Below are positions 1-5,173 of a DNA stretch of 5,935 bases, piece by piece. The notes under the pieces are model-generated. The model saw only the letters and a list, made by a program, of their open reading frames with translations, did no database searches and was not told where the DNA came from. Origin of the DNA: Paracoccaceae bacterium (GTDB lineage Bacteria; Pseudomonadota; Alphaproteobacteria; Rhodobacterales; Rhodobacteraceae); NCBI GenBank assembly GCA_024304875.1, contig JAMWZF010000201.1:1-5935 (forward strand), given 5' to 3'. Made by a program: the position numbers and the translations under genes. Each line of letters begins with the position of its first letter. Positions within the stretch are counted from its first letter, which is position 1.

Positions 1-28
1 CACCGGTCCCGCGGCGCGCCGATCCCGG

Positions 29-57
29 TTGAGCGAGCATATCAACCCCGCTAACAG
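29..57 (+). promoter_or_regulatory. Possible sigma-70-type promoter for the LOG-family gene
   Basis: A TTGAGC hexamer (29-34) lies 17 bases before TAACAG (52-57). The matches to TTGACA/TATAAT are 4 of 6 and 3 of 6, with ideal spacing. Transcription would start near 64 and give a leader of about 25 bases before the ATG at 89. A short inverted repeat (ACCCC at 45-49, GGGGT at 57-61) overlaps the -10 element and could be an operator or chance. The -10 match is weak and the upstream gene is not in the window, so this is a tentative call. Confidence 0.25.
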
Positions 58-88
58 GGGTCAAAATTCCGAGACCGTCGAGGCCCTC

Positions 89-640
89 ATGACCCGTTTT
101 TCCGTCTGCGTCTACTGCGGCTCGCGTCCCGGCGGGCGGGCGGCCTACATGGAGGTCGCCGCGGCCACAGGCGAGATGCTGGCGCGGCGGGACTGGCGGC
201 TGGTCTACGGCGCCGGGGACGTCGGCCTGATGGGCGCCGTGGCGCGGGCGGCGCAGGCCGGCGGGGCCGAGACCTTCGGCGTGATCCCGGCGCACCTTCT
301 CCAGCTCGAGGTGGGCAAGCGCGACCTCAATACCTTCGTCGTCACCGAGACGATGCACGAGCGCAAGAAGGTCATGGTGATGAACGCCGACGCCGTGGTC
401 GTCCTGCCGGGAGGCGCCGGGTCGCTGGACGAATTCTTCGAGGTGCTGACCTGGGCGCAGCTGGGGCTGCACGGCAAGCCGATCGTCCTGCTGGACACCG
501 AGGGCTACTGGCAGCCGCTGGTCGGGCTTCTCGACCACATCATCGCCGAGGGCTTCGCGGACGAGAGCCTGCGACGGTTCTACGAGGTCGTGCCGGATAT
601 CGGCGCCCTGGAGACGGCGCTGGCGGCCCGTCTCGGCTGA
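89..640 (+). CDS. LOG-family (TIGR00730-type) nucleotide 5'-monophosphate phosphoribohydrolase
   Basis: This is a 183-residue cytosolic Rossmann-like protein of the LOG (lysine decarboxylase-like) family. Characterised members hydrolyse the N-glycosidic bond of (cytokinin) nucleoside 5'-monophosphates, releasing a free base and ribose 5-phosphate; despite old annotations they are not lysine decarboxylases. Visible landmarks are the N-terminal strand VCVYCGSRPG (residues 6-15), the nucleotide-binding turn YGAGDVGLMG (40-49), ERKKVM (91-96) with the family's conserved Arg, and the signature PGGAGSLDE (107-115) with the catalytic-type Glu115. Length is typical for the family. The frame is open upstream to a TTG at 29, but the ATG at 89 puts the first strand at the usual distance and has a GAGG (80-83) five bases upstream, so it is preferred. 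The motifs carry Ala for Gly in the turn and Ser for Thr in the signature; both are conservative. The physiological substrate is not determinable. A lipoprotein gene follows 47 bases downstream on the same strand and may be cotranscribed. Confidence 0.9.
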   Translation: MTRFSVCVYCGSRPGGRAAYMEVAAATGEMLARRDWRLVYGAGDVGLMGAVARAAQAGGAETFGVIPAHLLQLEVGKRDLNTFVVTETMHERKKVMVMNADAVVVLPGGAGSLDEFFEVLTWAQLGLHGKPIVLLDTEGYWQPLVGLLDHIIAEGFADESLRRFYEVVPDIGALETALAARLG

Positions 641-687
641 TCCGGCGGACCTTTCCTGTCCGCGCGGGCCGTGTCAGGCTTCGTCCC

Positions 688-1605
688 ATGATCCGCCGCA
701 TCGTCCGTGTCCTGCTGCTCACCCTCGCCGGTCTCGGCCTGCTGGCCTGCGGGCTGCACGTCGCCCAGTCCGGCACGCCGCCGGTGCCCGAGCCGGCGCC
801 GCAGACCCTGCGCATCGCCACGCTGAACGTGCACTGGATCGCGCTCCGCCAGTCCGAAGGGCCCTGGTCGCCCGCCGGGTGGGAGGCGCGGCGGGGTCCG
901 ATGCTGCGTGCCATCGGCGCGATCGGCCCCGACATCCTGGCGCTGCAGGAGGCCGAGAGCTTTCCCGGATCGAACGAGGACGGCACGAACCTGGTGGTGG
1001 ACGCCCTGCGGGAGGGCCTGCCGGACATGGCCGTGGGGGCCACGGGCGATCCGCGCCAGTTCCCCCCGACCCAGCCGATCCTCTACGCCCGCGACCGGCT
1101 GGAGCTGACCGACCAGGGATGGTTCTTCTTCTCGGAGACGCCGGACGTGATCTATTCGCGCACCTTCGACGGTGGCTGGGCGGCCTTCGCCTCCTGGGCC
1201 GAATTCCGCCCGGTGGGCGGCGGCGCGGCCTTCCGGGTGGTGAACGTGCACACGGACTATTCCAGCGGGTCCAACCGGCTGCGCTCGGCCGAGTTGATCC
1301 GGGACCGGGTGGCGCCCTGGGTCGAGGGCGGGATGCCGACCTTCGTGGTGGGGGACTTCAATGCCATCTCGGGCGCGCGGACGATGGACCTGATCGCGGA
1401 GGCGGGCGTCACCTTCCTGGACACGCCGGGGGCGACGTTCCATCTGAACCGCGGGCTGAACCTCTTGCCCGCGATCGACCACATCGGCCATTCGGCGGGG
1501 CTTCGCCCGGTCACGGCGGCCATGGTCTTCCGCGAGCGGACGGGGGAGGTCTGGCCATCGGACCATTACCCGGTCTTTGCGGATTTCGCGGTGCCGGCCG
1601 ACTGA
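688..1605 (+). CDS. Endonuclease/exonuclease/phosphatase-family predicted lipoprotein
   Basis: The 305-residue protein has the metal-dependent EEP (DNase I/inositol-phosphatase/sphingomyelinase) fold. The motifs appear in order: LRIATLNVHW (41-50, metal-site Asn47), DILALQEAE (82-90, Glu88), VVNVHTDY (184-191, His188), VVGDFNAISG (220-229, Asp223 and Asn225), AIDHI (262-266) and SDHYPVFADF (291-300, catalytic His293). The full catalytic set is present, so it should be an active phosphodiesterase or phosphatase. The N-terminus is basic (RRIVR), then hydrophobic, ending in a lipobox LLAC with Cys21 as the predicted lipidated residue; a Pro-rich linker (30-39) leads to the domain. This suggests export and anchoring on the periplasmic or outer face of a membrane. 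The residue after the Cys is Gly, not Asp. Substrate (nucleic acid, phospholipid or phosphorylated sugar) cannot be told from sequence. The start ATG has only a weak AGG (676-678) upstream. Its 3' end faces sodB. Confidence 0.85.
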   Translation: MIRRIVRVLLLTLAGLGLLACGLHVAQSGTPPVPEPAPQTLRIATLNVHWIALRQSEGPWSPAGWEARRGPMLRAIGAIGPDILALQEAESFPGSNEDGTNLVVDALREGLPDMAVGATGDPRQFPPTQPILYARDRLELTDQGWFFFSETPDVIYSRTFDGGWAAFASWAEFRPVGGGAAFRVVNVHTDYSSGSNRLRSAELIRDRVAPWVEGGMPTFVVGDFNAISGARTMDLIAEAGVTFLDTPGATFHLNRGLNLLPAIDHIGHSAGLRPVTAAMVFRERTGEVWPSDHYPVFADFAVPAD

Positions 1606-1626
1606 GCGCGCCACCGCGATCGATAG

Positions 1627-1708
1627 TTAACGACTCCACGATTAACCTTCATTGACGCCCATTTTCCGATTTGGAACAGCACCTTGTGCCAACTTGACGA
1701 CTCCACGA
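1627..1708. repeat. Pair of 15-base direct repeats, TTRACGACTCCACGA
   Basis: Positions 1627-1641 and 1694-1708 share TTRACGACTCCACGA with one difference (A or G at the third base). Start-to-start spacing is 67 bases. The first copy is also bracketed by an inverted pair, GTTAA (1626-1630) and TTAAC (1642-1646). The stretch is less GC-rich than its surroundings and lies between the convergent EEP gene and sodB. No open frame with a plausible start uses it. It could be a pair of protein-binding sites, a fragment of a dispersed repeat family, or a recombination scar. The spacing between the TTAA elements (11 bases) does not fit the CtrA box TTAA-N7-TTAA. Confidence 0.6.
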
Positions 1709-1718
1709 CTCTAGAGTC
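1707..1718. repeat. Perfect 12-base palindrome GACTCTAGAGTC
   Basis: The sequence is its own reverse complement across all 12 bases and starts inside the last two bases of the second TTRACGACTCCACGA repeat. A perfect uninterrupted palindrome of this length suits a dimeric DNA-binding protein better than an RNA hairpin, because it has no loop. It also contains CTAG, often under-represented in bacterial genomes. Function is unknown. Confidence 0.5.
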
Positions 1719-1754
1719 CTGAAGTTCCGGCAGGCGGCTCATCTGCGACAATCG

Positions 1755-1771
1755 CCCGGCGCGGGGCCGGG
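1755..1771. repeat. GC-rich hairpin between convergent genes
   Basis: CCCGGC (1755-1760) and GCCGGG (1766-1771) form a perfect six-pair stem with a five-base loop. No T-tract follows on either strand, so it is not a convincing intrinsic terminator. It is the best hairpin seen between the end of the EEP gene and sodB and could slow or help end plus-strand transcription. In such GC-rich DNA a stem of this size can also be chance. Confidence 0.35.
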
Positions 1772-1793
1772 ATACACCGGGGCGCGGCGCATC

Positions 1794-1824
1794 AAAAAAG
1801 GGCGGCGCCGATGGCACCGCCCTT
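1794..1824 (-). terminator. Intrinsic (rho-independent) terminator of sodB
   Basis: Read on the minus strand, AAGGGCGGTGCC and GGCGCCGCCCTT form a 12-pair stem (one G-U pair) around a three-base ATC loop, and the stem's closing TT is part of an uninterrupted run of six T. The stem begins 22 bases after the sodB stop codon. On the plus strand no T-run follows the stem, so it should act only on sodB transcripts. Confidence 0.92.
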
Positions 1825-1846
1825 CCCTGCGAAAATCGCTGCGGGA

Positions 1847-2446
1847 TCACATCCGGCTGGCGACGTTCTCCCAGTTGACGAGGTTGTCGAGGAAGTTGGT
1901 CAGGTAGGCCGGGCGCTTGTTGCGGAAGTCGATGTAGTAGGAATGCTCCCACACGTCGCAGCCCAGAAGCGCCGTCTGGCCAAAGCAGAGGGGGTTCACG
2001 CCGTTCTCGGTCTTGGTGACCTTGAGCGAGCCGTCGGTGTCCTTGACCAGCCAGGCCCAGCCCGAGCCGAACTGGCCGGCGCCGGCGGCGGAGAAGTCTT
2101 CCTTGAACTTGTCGACGGAGCCGAAGGCCTCGGTCAGGGCCTTCTCGAGCTCGCCCGGCATCGACTTGGAGCCGGGACCCATCATCTCCCAGAACTGGGT
2201 GTGGTTCCAGTGCTGCGAGGCGTTGTTGAAGATGCCGGACTGGGCGACGGCGCCCTTGTCGTAGGTGCCCTTGACGATGTCCTCGACGGACTTGCCTTCC
2301 CACTCGGTGCCGGCGATGGCCTTGTTGCCATTGTCGACATAGGCCTTGTGGTGGATATCGTGATGATATTCCAGGGTTTCCTTGGACATGCCCAGGTCGG
2401 CGAGCGCATCGTGGGCATAGGGCAGATCGGGAAGTTCAAAGGCCAT
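1847..2446 (-). CDS. sodB: Iron-type superoxide dismutase
   Basis: This 199-residue cytosolic enzyme converts superoxide to hydrogen peroxide and oxygen. The Fe/Mn-SOD alpha-hairpin domain opens with FELPDLPYAHDAL, followed by EYHHDIHHKAY with metal ligand His28. The second ligand is His82 in QHWNH, and the third and fourth are Asp164 and His168 in DVWEHSYYIDFRNKRP. Gln78, four residues before His82, is where iron enzymes carry the second-sphere Gln (E. coli Gln69), and the MnSOD-type Gln near residue 149 is absent (ENGVNPL). Iron is therefore the likely metal, although cambialistic use cannot be excluded. There is no signal peptide and length is normal. The ATG is preceded by AAGGAGGA, and a strong terminator lies 22 bases after the stop, so the gene looks monocistronic. 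It is divergent from the glycosyltransferase operon. Confidence 0.97.
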   Translation of the reverse strand: MAFELPDLPYAHDALADLGMSKETLEYHHDIHHKAYVDNGNKAIAGTEWEGKSVEDIVKGTYDKGAVAQSGIFNNASQHWNHTQFWEMMGPGSKSMPGELEKALTEAFGSVDKFKEDFSAAGAGQFGSGWAWLVKDTDGSLKVTKTENGVNPLCFGQTALLGCDVWEHSYYIDFRNKRPAYLTNFLDNLVNWENVASRM

Positions 2447-2450
2447 GGTG

Positions 2451-2458
2451 TCCTCCTT
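2451..2458 (-). promoter_or_regulatory. Strong ribosome binding site of sodB
   Basis: On the minus strand AAGGAGGA stands four bases before the sodB ATG, nearly the full anti-Shine-Dalgarno complement. It fixes the start codon and fits a highly expressed gene. Confidence 0.9.
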
Positions 2459-2481
2459 GGCGTCGGTTCCGGTTGCCCCTT

Positions 2482-2509
2482 ACCAAAGCGCGAAGTGTCC
2501 GGAGGTCAA
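2482..2509 (-). promoter_or_regulatory. Possible sodB promoter
   Basis: On the minus strand TTGACC (2509 to 2504, five of six matches to the -35 consensus) is followed after 16 bases by TTTGGT (2487 to 2482, three of six to the -10 consensus). Transcription would begin near 2475 with a leader of about 30 bases. The -35 is convincing and the -10 poor, as is common in GC-rich alphaproteobacteria. No Irr-type or Fur-type operator was recognised nearby. Confidence 0.3.
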
Positions 2510-2553
2510 GCGGCAGGACGGGAAAAGACTTTGCTCGTCCGCACGGGTCCCCG

Positions 2554-2581
2554 TTGAGTTTTGCAGGGCAACCCCTATGCT
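2554..2581 (+). promoter_or_regulatory. Candidate promoter of the glycosyltransferase-sulfotransferase operon
   Basis: TTGAGT (2554-2559) and TATGCT (2576-2581) are separated by 16 bases and each match the sigma-70 consensus at four of six positions. Transcription would start near 2588 and leave a leader of about 80 bases before the first glycosyltransferase. This is the best plus-strand candidate in the divergent region. A small inverted repeat (CGGCC at 2583-2587, GGCCG at 2596-2600) falls at the predicted transcript start. Confidence 0.4.
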
Positions 2582-2633
2582 GCGGCCCCGGAAGAGGCCG
2601 ATCATAACGGCACGGGCAGGACAGTGACCGGAC

Positions 2634-2651
2634 GGCCGCCGCCGCGCGGCC
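2634..2651 (+). repeat. Leader hairpin upstream of the first glycosyltransferase
   Basis: GGCCGC (2634-2639) and GCGGCC (2646-2651) form a perfect six-pair stem with a six-base loop, ending 18 bases before the ATG and just before the weak AGAGG ribosome binding site. In the predicted mRNA leader it could influence ribosome access or transcript stability. It may also be chance in GC-rich DNA. Confidence 0.3.
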
Positions 2652-2669
2652 CCGGCAAGAGAGGCGGGC

Positions 2670-4175
2670 ATGGCGCCCAGGCACCAGTACACCATCATGT
2701 CGATGATGAAGGACGAGGGCCATTCCCTCGTCGAATGGGTCGCCTACCACAAGCACATCGGCTTCGATAACATCTGCGTCTACACCAACAACTGCGGCGA
2801 CGGCACCGACGCCATGCTGATGCGGCTCGAGGAAATGGGCTGGGTCAAGCACTTCCGCAACGACGTGCCCGAAGGGGCCAAGCCGCAGCCCCATGCCCTC
2901 ACCCTCGGCACCGCCAACCCCGAGGTGATGGACAGCGAATGGGTCCTCGTCATGGACGCCGACGAGTTCCTGTCGATCAAGTGCGGCCGCGGCTGGATCG
3001 GCGACCTGGTCGAGCGGATCCCGCCCGAGGCGCAGGCGATGGCGATCACCTGGCGGTTCTTCGGCTCCTCCGGCCTCACCGAATGGAACCCCGGCCTCGT
3101 CATCGAAAGCTACACCCGCGCCGCGCCGGACAAGTTCAAGAAGGGCTGGGGCGTCAAGACGCTGTTCAGGCCCTACCGGGACATCAAGCTCGGCATCCAC
3201 CGCCCCTCGATCAAGAAGGCGAAACAGGACCCGGCGAACGCCAAGCTGATGTTCGACCAGCTCTGGGTGAACGGCAGCGGAGAGCCGATGCCGGACGAAT
3301 TCTCGCTCTCCGGCTGGCGATCGACGAAACCGACCCTCGGCTACAAGCTGGCCGAGCTGAACCACTACGCGGTGAAGTCCTACGAGGCCTACCTCCTCCG
3401 CCGGGTCCGGGGCAACGTGAACAACAAGGAAGACAAGTACAACGCCGCCTACTTCGCCCTCTTCGACCGCAACGAGATCGAGGCGACGAACGTGCTCCGC
3501 CACGCCCGGGGCACCAAGAAGAAGATGGCCGAGATCCTGTCCGACCCGGTCATGCGCCAGTTGCAGGACGAGGCGCTGGCCTTCCATGCCGCCCGGGTCG
3601 AGAAGCTGCGCGCCACCGGCGACTACGCGGCCTGGGTCGAGGAGTTGAAGGAGGCTTCGAAGGTCTCGATCGAGGAACTGGACGAGGTCCTGTTCATCCA
3701 GCACCTGCCGAAGAAGTGGCAGGAGAAGGTGAAGGAGCTTCAGGCCCAGGGCGTGCCGGACAAGACCATCGCCAGGATGATCGCCCAGACCCAGACCGCC
3801 AAGAAGGGCGAGACGCGGGCCGAGTTGATGGCCGCGGCGGGGATCGAGCCGGCGAAGAAACCCGATGCCGGGAAGCGCGAGGAGACGACCGAGGAGGCGA
3901 TGAGCCTCGACAACAACCCCTTCCTCGAAGGCGGCGAGGCGGCGGCCCTCGGCGTGCCTCTCAAGCAGGAGCGCACGCAGAAGATGCTGCTGGCGGCCAG
4001 GGCAGGCACGGACACGGCGGAGGCGGCCGAGCCCGCGGCCGACCCGGACCAGCCCCCGGCGCAGAAGGCGGCCGCAATGCGCAGCAGCCGCAAGACGGCG
4101 GCCGAGACCGCACCCTCGGCCAGGACCACGGCACGCACGTCGCCGTCCAAACCCAGAACCAAGGCCTCCCCATGA
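2670..4175 (+). CDS. Family 2-type glycosyltransferase with long C-terminal extension
   Basis: The 501-residue protein has an N-terminal GT-A domain (about 5-285) of the 'glycosyl transferase family 2' group seen next to sulfotransferases in many marine alphaproteobacteria (Pfam Glyco_tranf_2_4-like; the exact family is inferred). Landmarks are MKDEGHSLVEWVAYHKHIGF (13-32, sugar-nucleotide strand), NNCGDGTD (40-47), metal-binding VMDADEFL (94-101, DxD at 96-98), GVKTLFRP (161-168), GIHRP (175-179) and NHYAVKSYEAYLLRRVRG (231-248). There is no signal peptide or membrane segment, so it should act in the cytoplasm. Residues about 286-380 look helical and charged; 440-501 are low-complexity Ala/Pro/Thr/Ser with Lys and Arg rising toward the end. 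Because the stop overlaps the next start (ATGA), the tail is in the genuine frame and not a frameshift product. A weak AGAGG precedes the ATG. Donor and acceptor sugars are unknown. It is the first gene of the operon and paralogous to the next gene. Confidence 0.85.
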   Translation: MAPRHQYTIMSMMKDEGHSLVEWVAYHKHIGFDNICVYTNNCGDGTDAMLMRLEEMGWVKHFRNDVPEGAKPQPHALTLGTANPEVMDSEWVLVMDADEFLSIKCGRGWIGDLVERIPPEAQAMAITWRFFGSSGLTEWNPGLVIESYTRAAPDKFKKGWGVKTLFRPYRDIKLGIHRPSIKKAKQDPANAKLMFDQLWVNGSGEPMPDEFSLSGWRSTKPTLGYKLAELNHYAVKSYEAYLLRRVRGNVNNKEDKYNAAYFALFDRNEIEATNVLRHARGTKKKMAEILSDPVMRQLQDEALAFHAARVEKLRATGDYAAWVEELKEASKVSIEELDEVLFIQHLPKKWQEKVKELQAQGVPDKTIARMIAQTQTAKKGETRAELMAAAGIEPAKKPDAGKREETTEEAMSLDNNPFLEGGEAAALGVPLKQERTQKMLLAARAGTDTAEAAEPAADPDQPPAQKAAAMRSSRKTAAETAPSARTTARTSPSKPRTKASP

Positions 4176-5173
4176 CCCGCAAGATGCTCGTCTCGACGAT
4201 GAAGAACGAGGGGCCCTACCTTCTCGAATGGCTGGCCTACCATCGCTCAATCGGGTTCGAGGAGTTCTGCATCTTCTCGAACGACTGCACCGACGGGACC
4301 AACCTGATCCTCAACCGGCTGGACCAGATGGGCGTGATCCGGCATTTCGACAATCCGCTCGGCCCCCGGATGGACCCCCAGCGCGCCGCCTATTCGCGGG
4401 CCGGCCGGATGGACTGGGTCCGCAGCGCGGACTGGGTGCTGGTCGTCGATGCCGACGAATTCCTGAACGTGCATGTCGGCGACCGCACGGTCGACGCCCT
4501 GATCGAGGCCTGCGGCGCCCCCGACGCGATCTCGGTCAACTGGCGGCTGATGGGCTCCAACGGGCTGGCCCATATGTCGGACGAGCTCGTGACCGAGCGC
4601 TTCACCCGCGGATCGACCTTCGACGCCCCCGAGAACGGACTGGTCTGGGGGTTCAAGACCCTCTTCCGCCCCGCCCGCTTCGATTTCTTCGGCGTCCACC
4701 GGCCCAAGTTCAAGAAGCAGAACGAAGCCCCCGCGGACCTGCGCTGGACCAATGCCGACGGGCAGGACATCACCGAGACGGTCAAGGACAAGGGCTGGCG
4801 GTCGAACCCGGACACCCTCGGTTACCGCAACGCCCAGGTGAACCATTACGCGATCAAGAGCCGCGAGGATTTCCTGCTCAAGCGCCTGCGCGGCACGGCC
4901 AATTCCAAGAACAAGGGCCGGATCGACATGGAGTATTTCGAGAAATACGACATCAACAGCAACGAGGACGGGTCGATTCCGACGGACGGGATCCGCCCCA
5001 TCCTCGATTCCTGGATGCAGGACGGCGACCTCGCGGCGCTGGTGCGGGCCTGCGCGGAGTGCTCGCAGCGGGCGCTGGTCTACCAGCTGCAGGAGCCGGC
5101 CTACCGGACCTTCATCGACACCGGCATGTTCCCGCAGGACCAGAAGGCCCCGGCGAAGGAGGCGGCGGAGTGA
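4172..5173 (+). CDS. Family 2-type glycosyltransferase, paralogue of the preceding gene
   Basis: The 333-residue GT-A protein matches its upstream neighbour block by block: STMKNEGPYLLEWLAYHRSI (8-27), SNDCTDGTN (36-44), VVDADEFLNV (91-100, DxD at 93-95), NWRLMGSNGLA (123-133), WGFKTLFRP (159-167), GVHRPKFKK (174-182), GWRSNPDTLGY (208-218) and NHYAIKSREDFLLKRLRG (224-241). It lacks the neighbour's long tail and ends soon after residue 320 in a short charged stretch. The segment between the first strand and the DxD, and that between SNGLA and GFKTLFRP, differ from the neighbour, so the two may use different sugars or acceptors. No export signal is seen. The ATG overlaps the upstream stop by four bases (ATGA) and follows AAGG (4161-4164) by seven bases. 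The open frame extends upstream to 2939 but only as out-of-frame overlap with the first glycosyltransferase. Confidence 0.87.
   Translation: MTRKMLVSTMKNEGPYLLEWLAYHRSIGFEEFCIFSNDCTDGTNLILNRLDQMGVIRHFDNPLGPRMDPQRAAYSRAGRMDWVRSADWVLVVDADEFLNVHVGDRTVDALIEACGAPDAISVNWRLMGSNGLAHMSDELVTERFTRGSTFDAPENGLVWGFKTLFRPARFDFFGVHRPKFKKQNEAPADLRWTNADGQDITETVKDKGWRSNPDTLGYRNAQVNHYAIKSREDFLLKRLRGTANSKNKGRIDMEYFEKYDINSNEDGSIPTDGIRPILDSWMQDGDLAALVRACAECSQRALVYQLQEPAYRTFIDTGMFPQDQKAPAKEAAE
5156..5162 (+). promoter_or_regulatory. Ribosome binding site fixing the sulfotransferase GTG start
   Basis: AAGGAGG stands seven bases before the GTG at 5170, inside the last codons of the second glycosyltransferase. It is the strongest Shine-Dalgarno sequence of the operon and supports the GTG start, since no earlier in-frame ATG is available before the conserved N-terminal motif. 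Confidence 0.85.

Noticed and set aside
29..88. TTG at 29 as the start of the LOG-family gene
   Set aside because: No ribosome binding site precedes it, the extra 20 residues do not resemble the family N-terminus, and it coincides with a possible -35 element. ATG at 89 fits better.
645..663. Inverted repeat GCGGAC-N7-GTCCGC between the LOG-family gene and the EEP gene
   Set aside because: It is a six-pair stem without a T-tract; too weak to call a terminator, though it could weakly attenuate.
580..1614. A 344-codon open frame opposite the EEP gene
   Set aside because: It has Arg/Pro/Gly/His-rich composition with no recognisable domain. The plus strand carries a full catalytic motif set.
1626..1646. 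GTTAA/TTAAC pair as a CtrA binding site
   Set aside because: The CtrA box is TTAA-N7-TTAA(C). Here the spacing is 11 bases and no cell-cycle gene is promoted from it.
1652..1717. TTGACG hexamers (1652-1657, 1694-1699) as -35 promoter elements
   Set aside because: No acceptable -10 hexamer lies 16-18 bases downstream of either, and no plus-strand gene follows before the sodB terminator.
1811..2557. A plus-strand open frame of 248 codons opposite sodB
   Set aside because: It is antisense to an unmistakable superoxide dismutase; it starts inside the sodB terminator and has no recognisable domain.
2939..4171. Upstream extension of the second glycosyltransferase frame to 2939
   Set aside because: The first 411 codons are low-complexity Arg/Gly/Pro text in a shifted frame of the first glycosyltransferase. 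The conserved domain begins at the ATG at 4172, which has its own AAGG and an ATGA overlap.
2436..4250. A 604-codon open frame on the minus strand across the first glycosyltransferase
   Set aside because: It is the antisense shadow of a GC-rich gene: Arg/Leu/Gly-rich with no family motif, and it overlaps the sodB start and a gene whose own motifs are clear.
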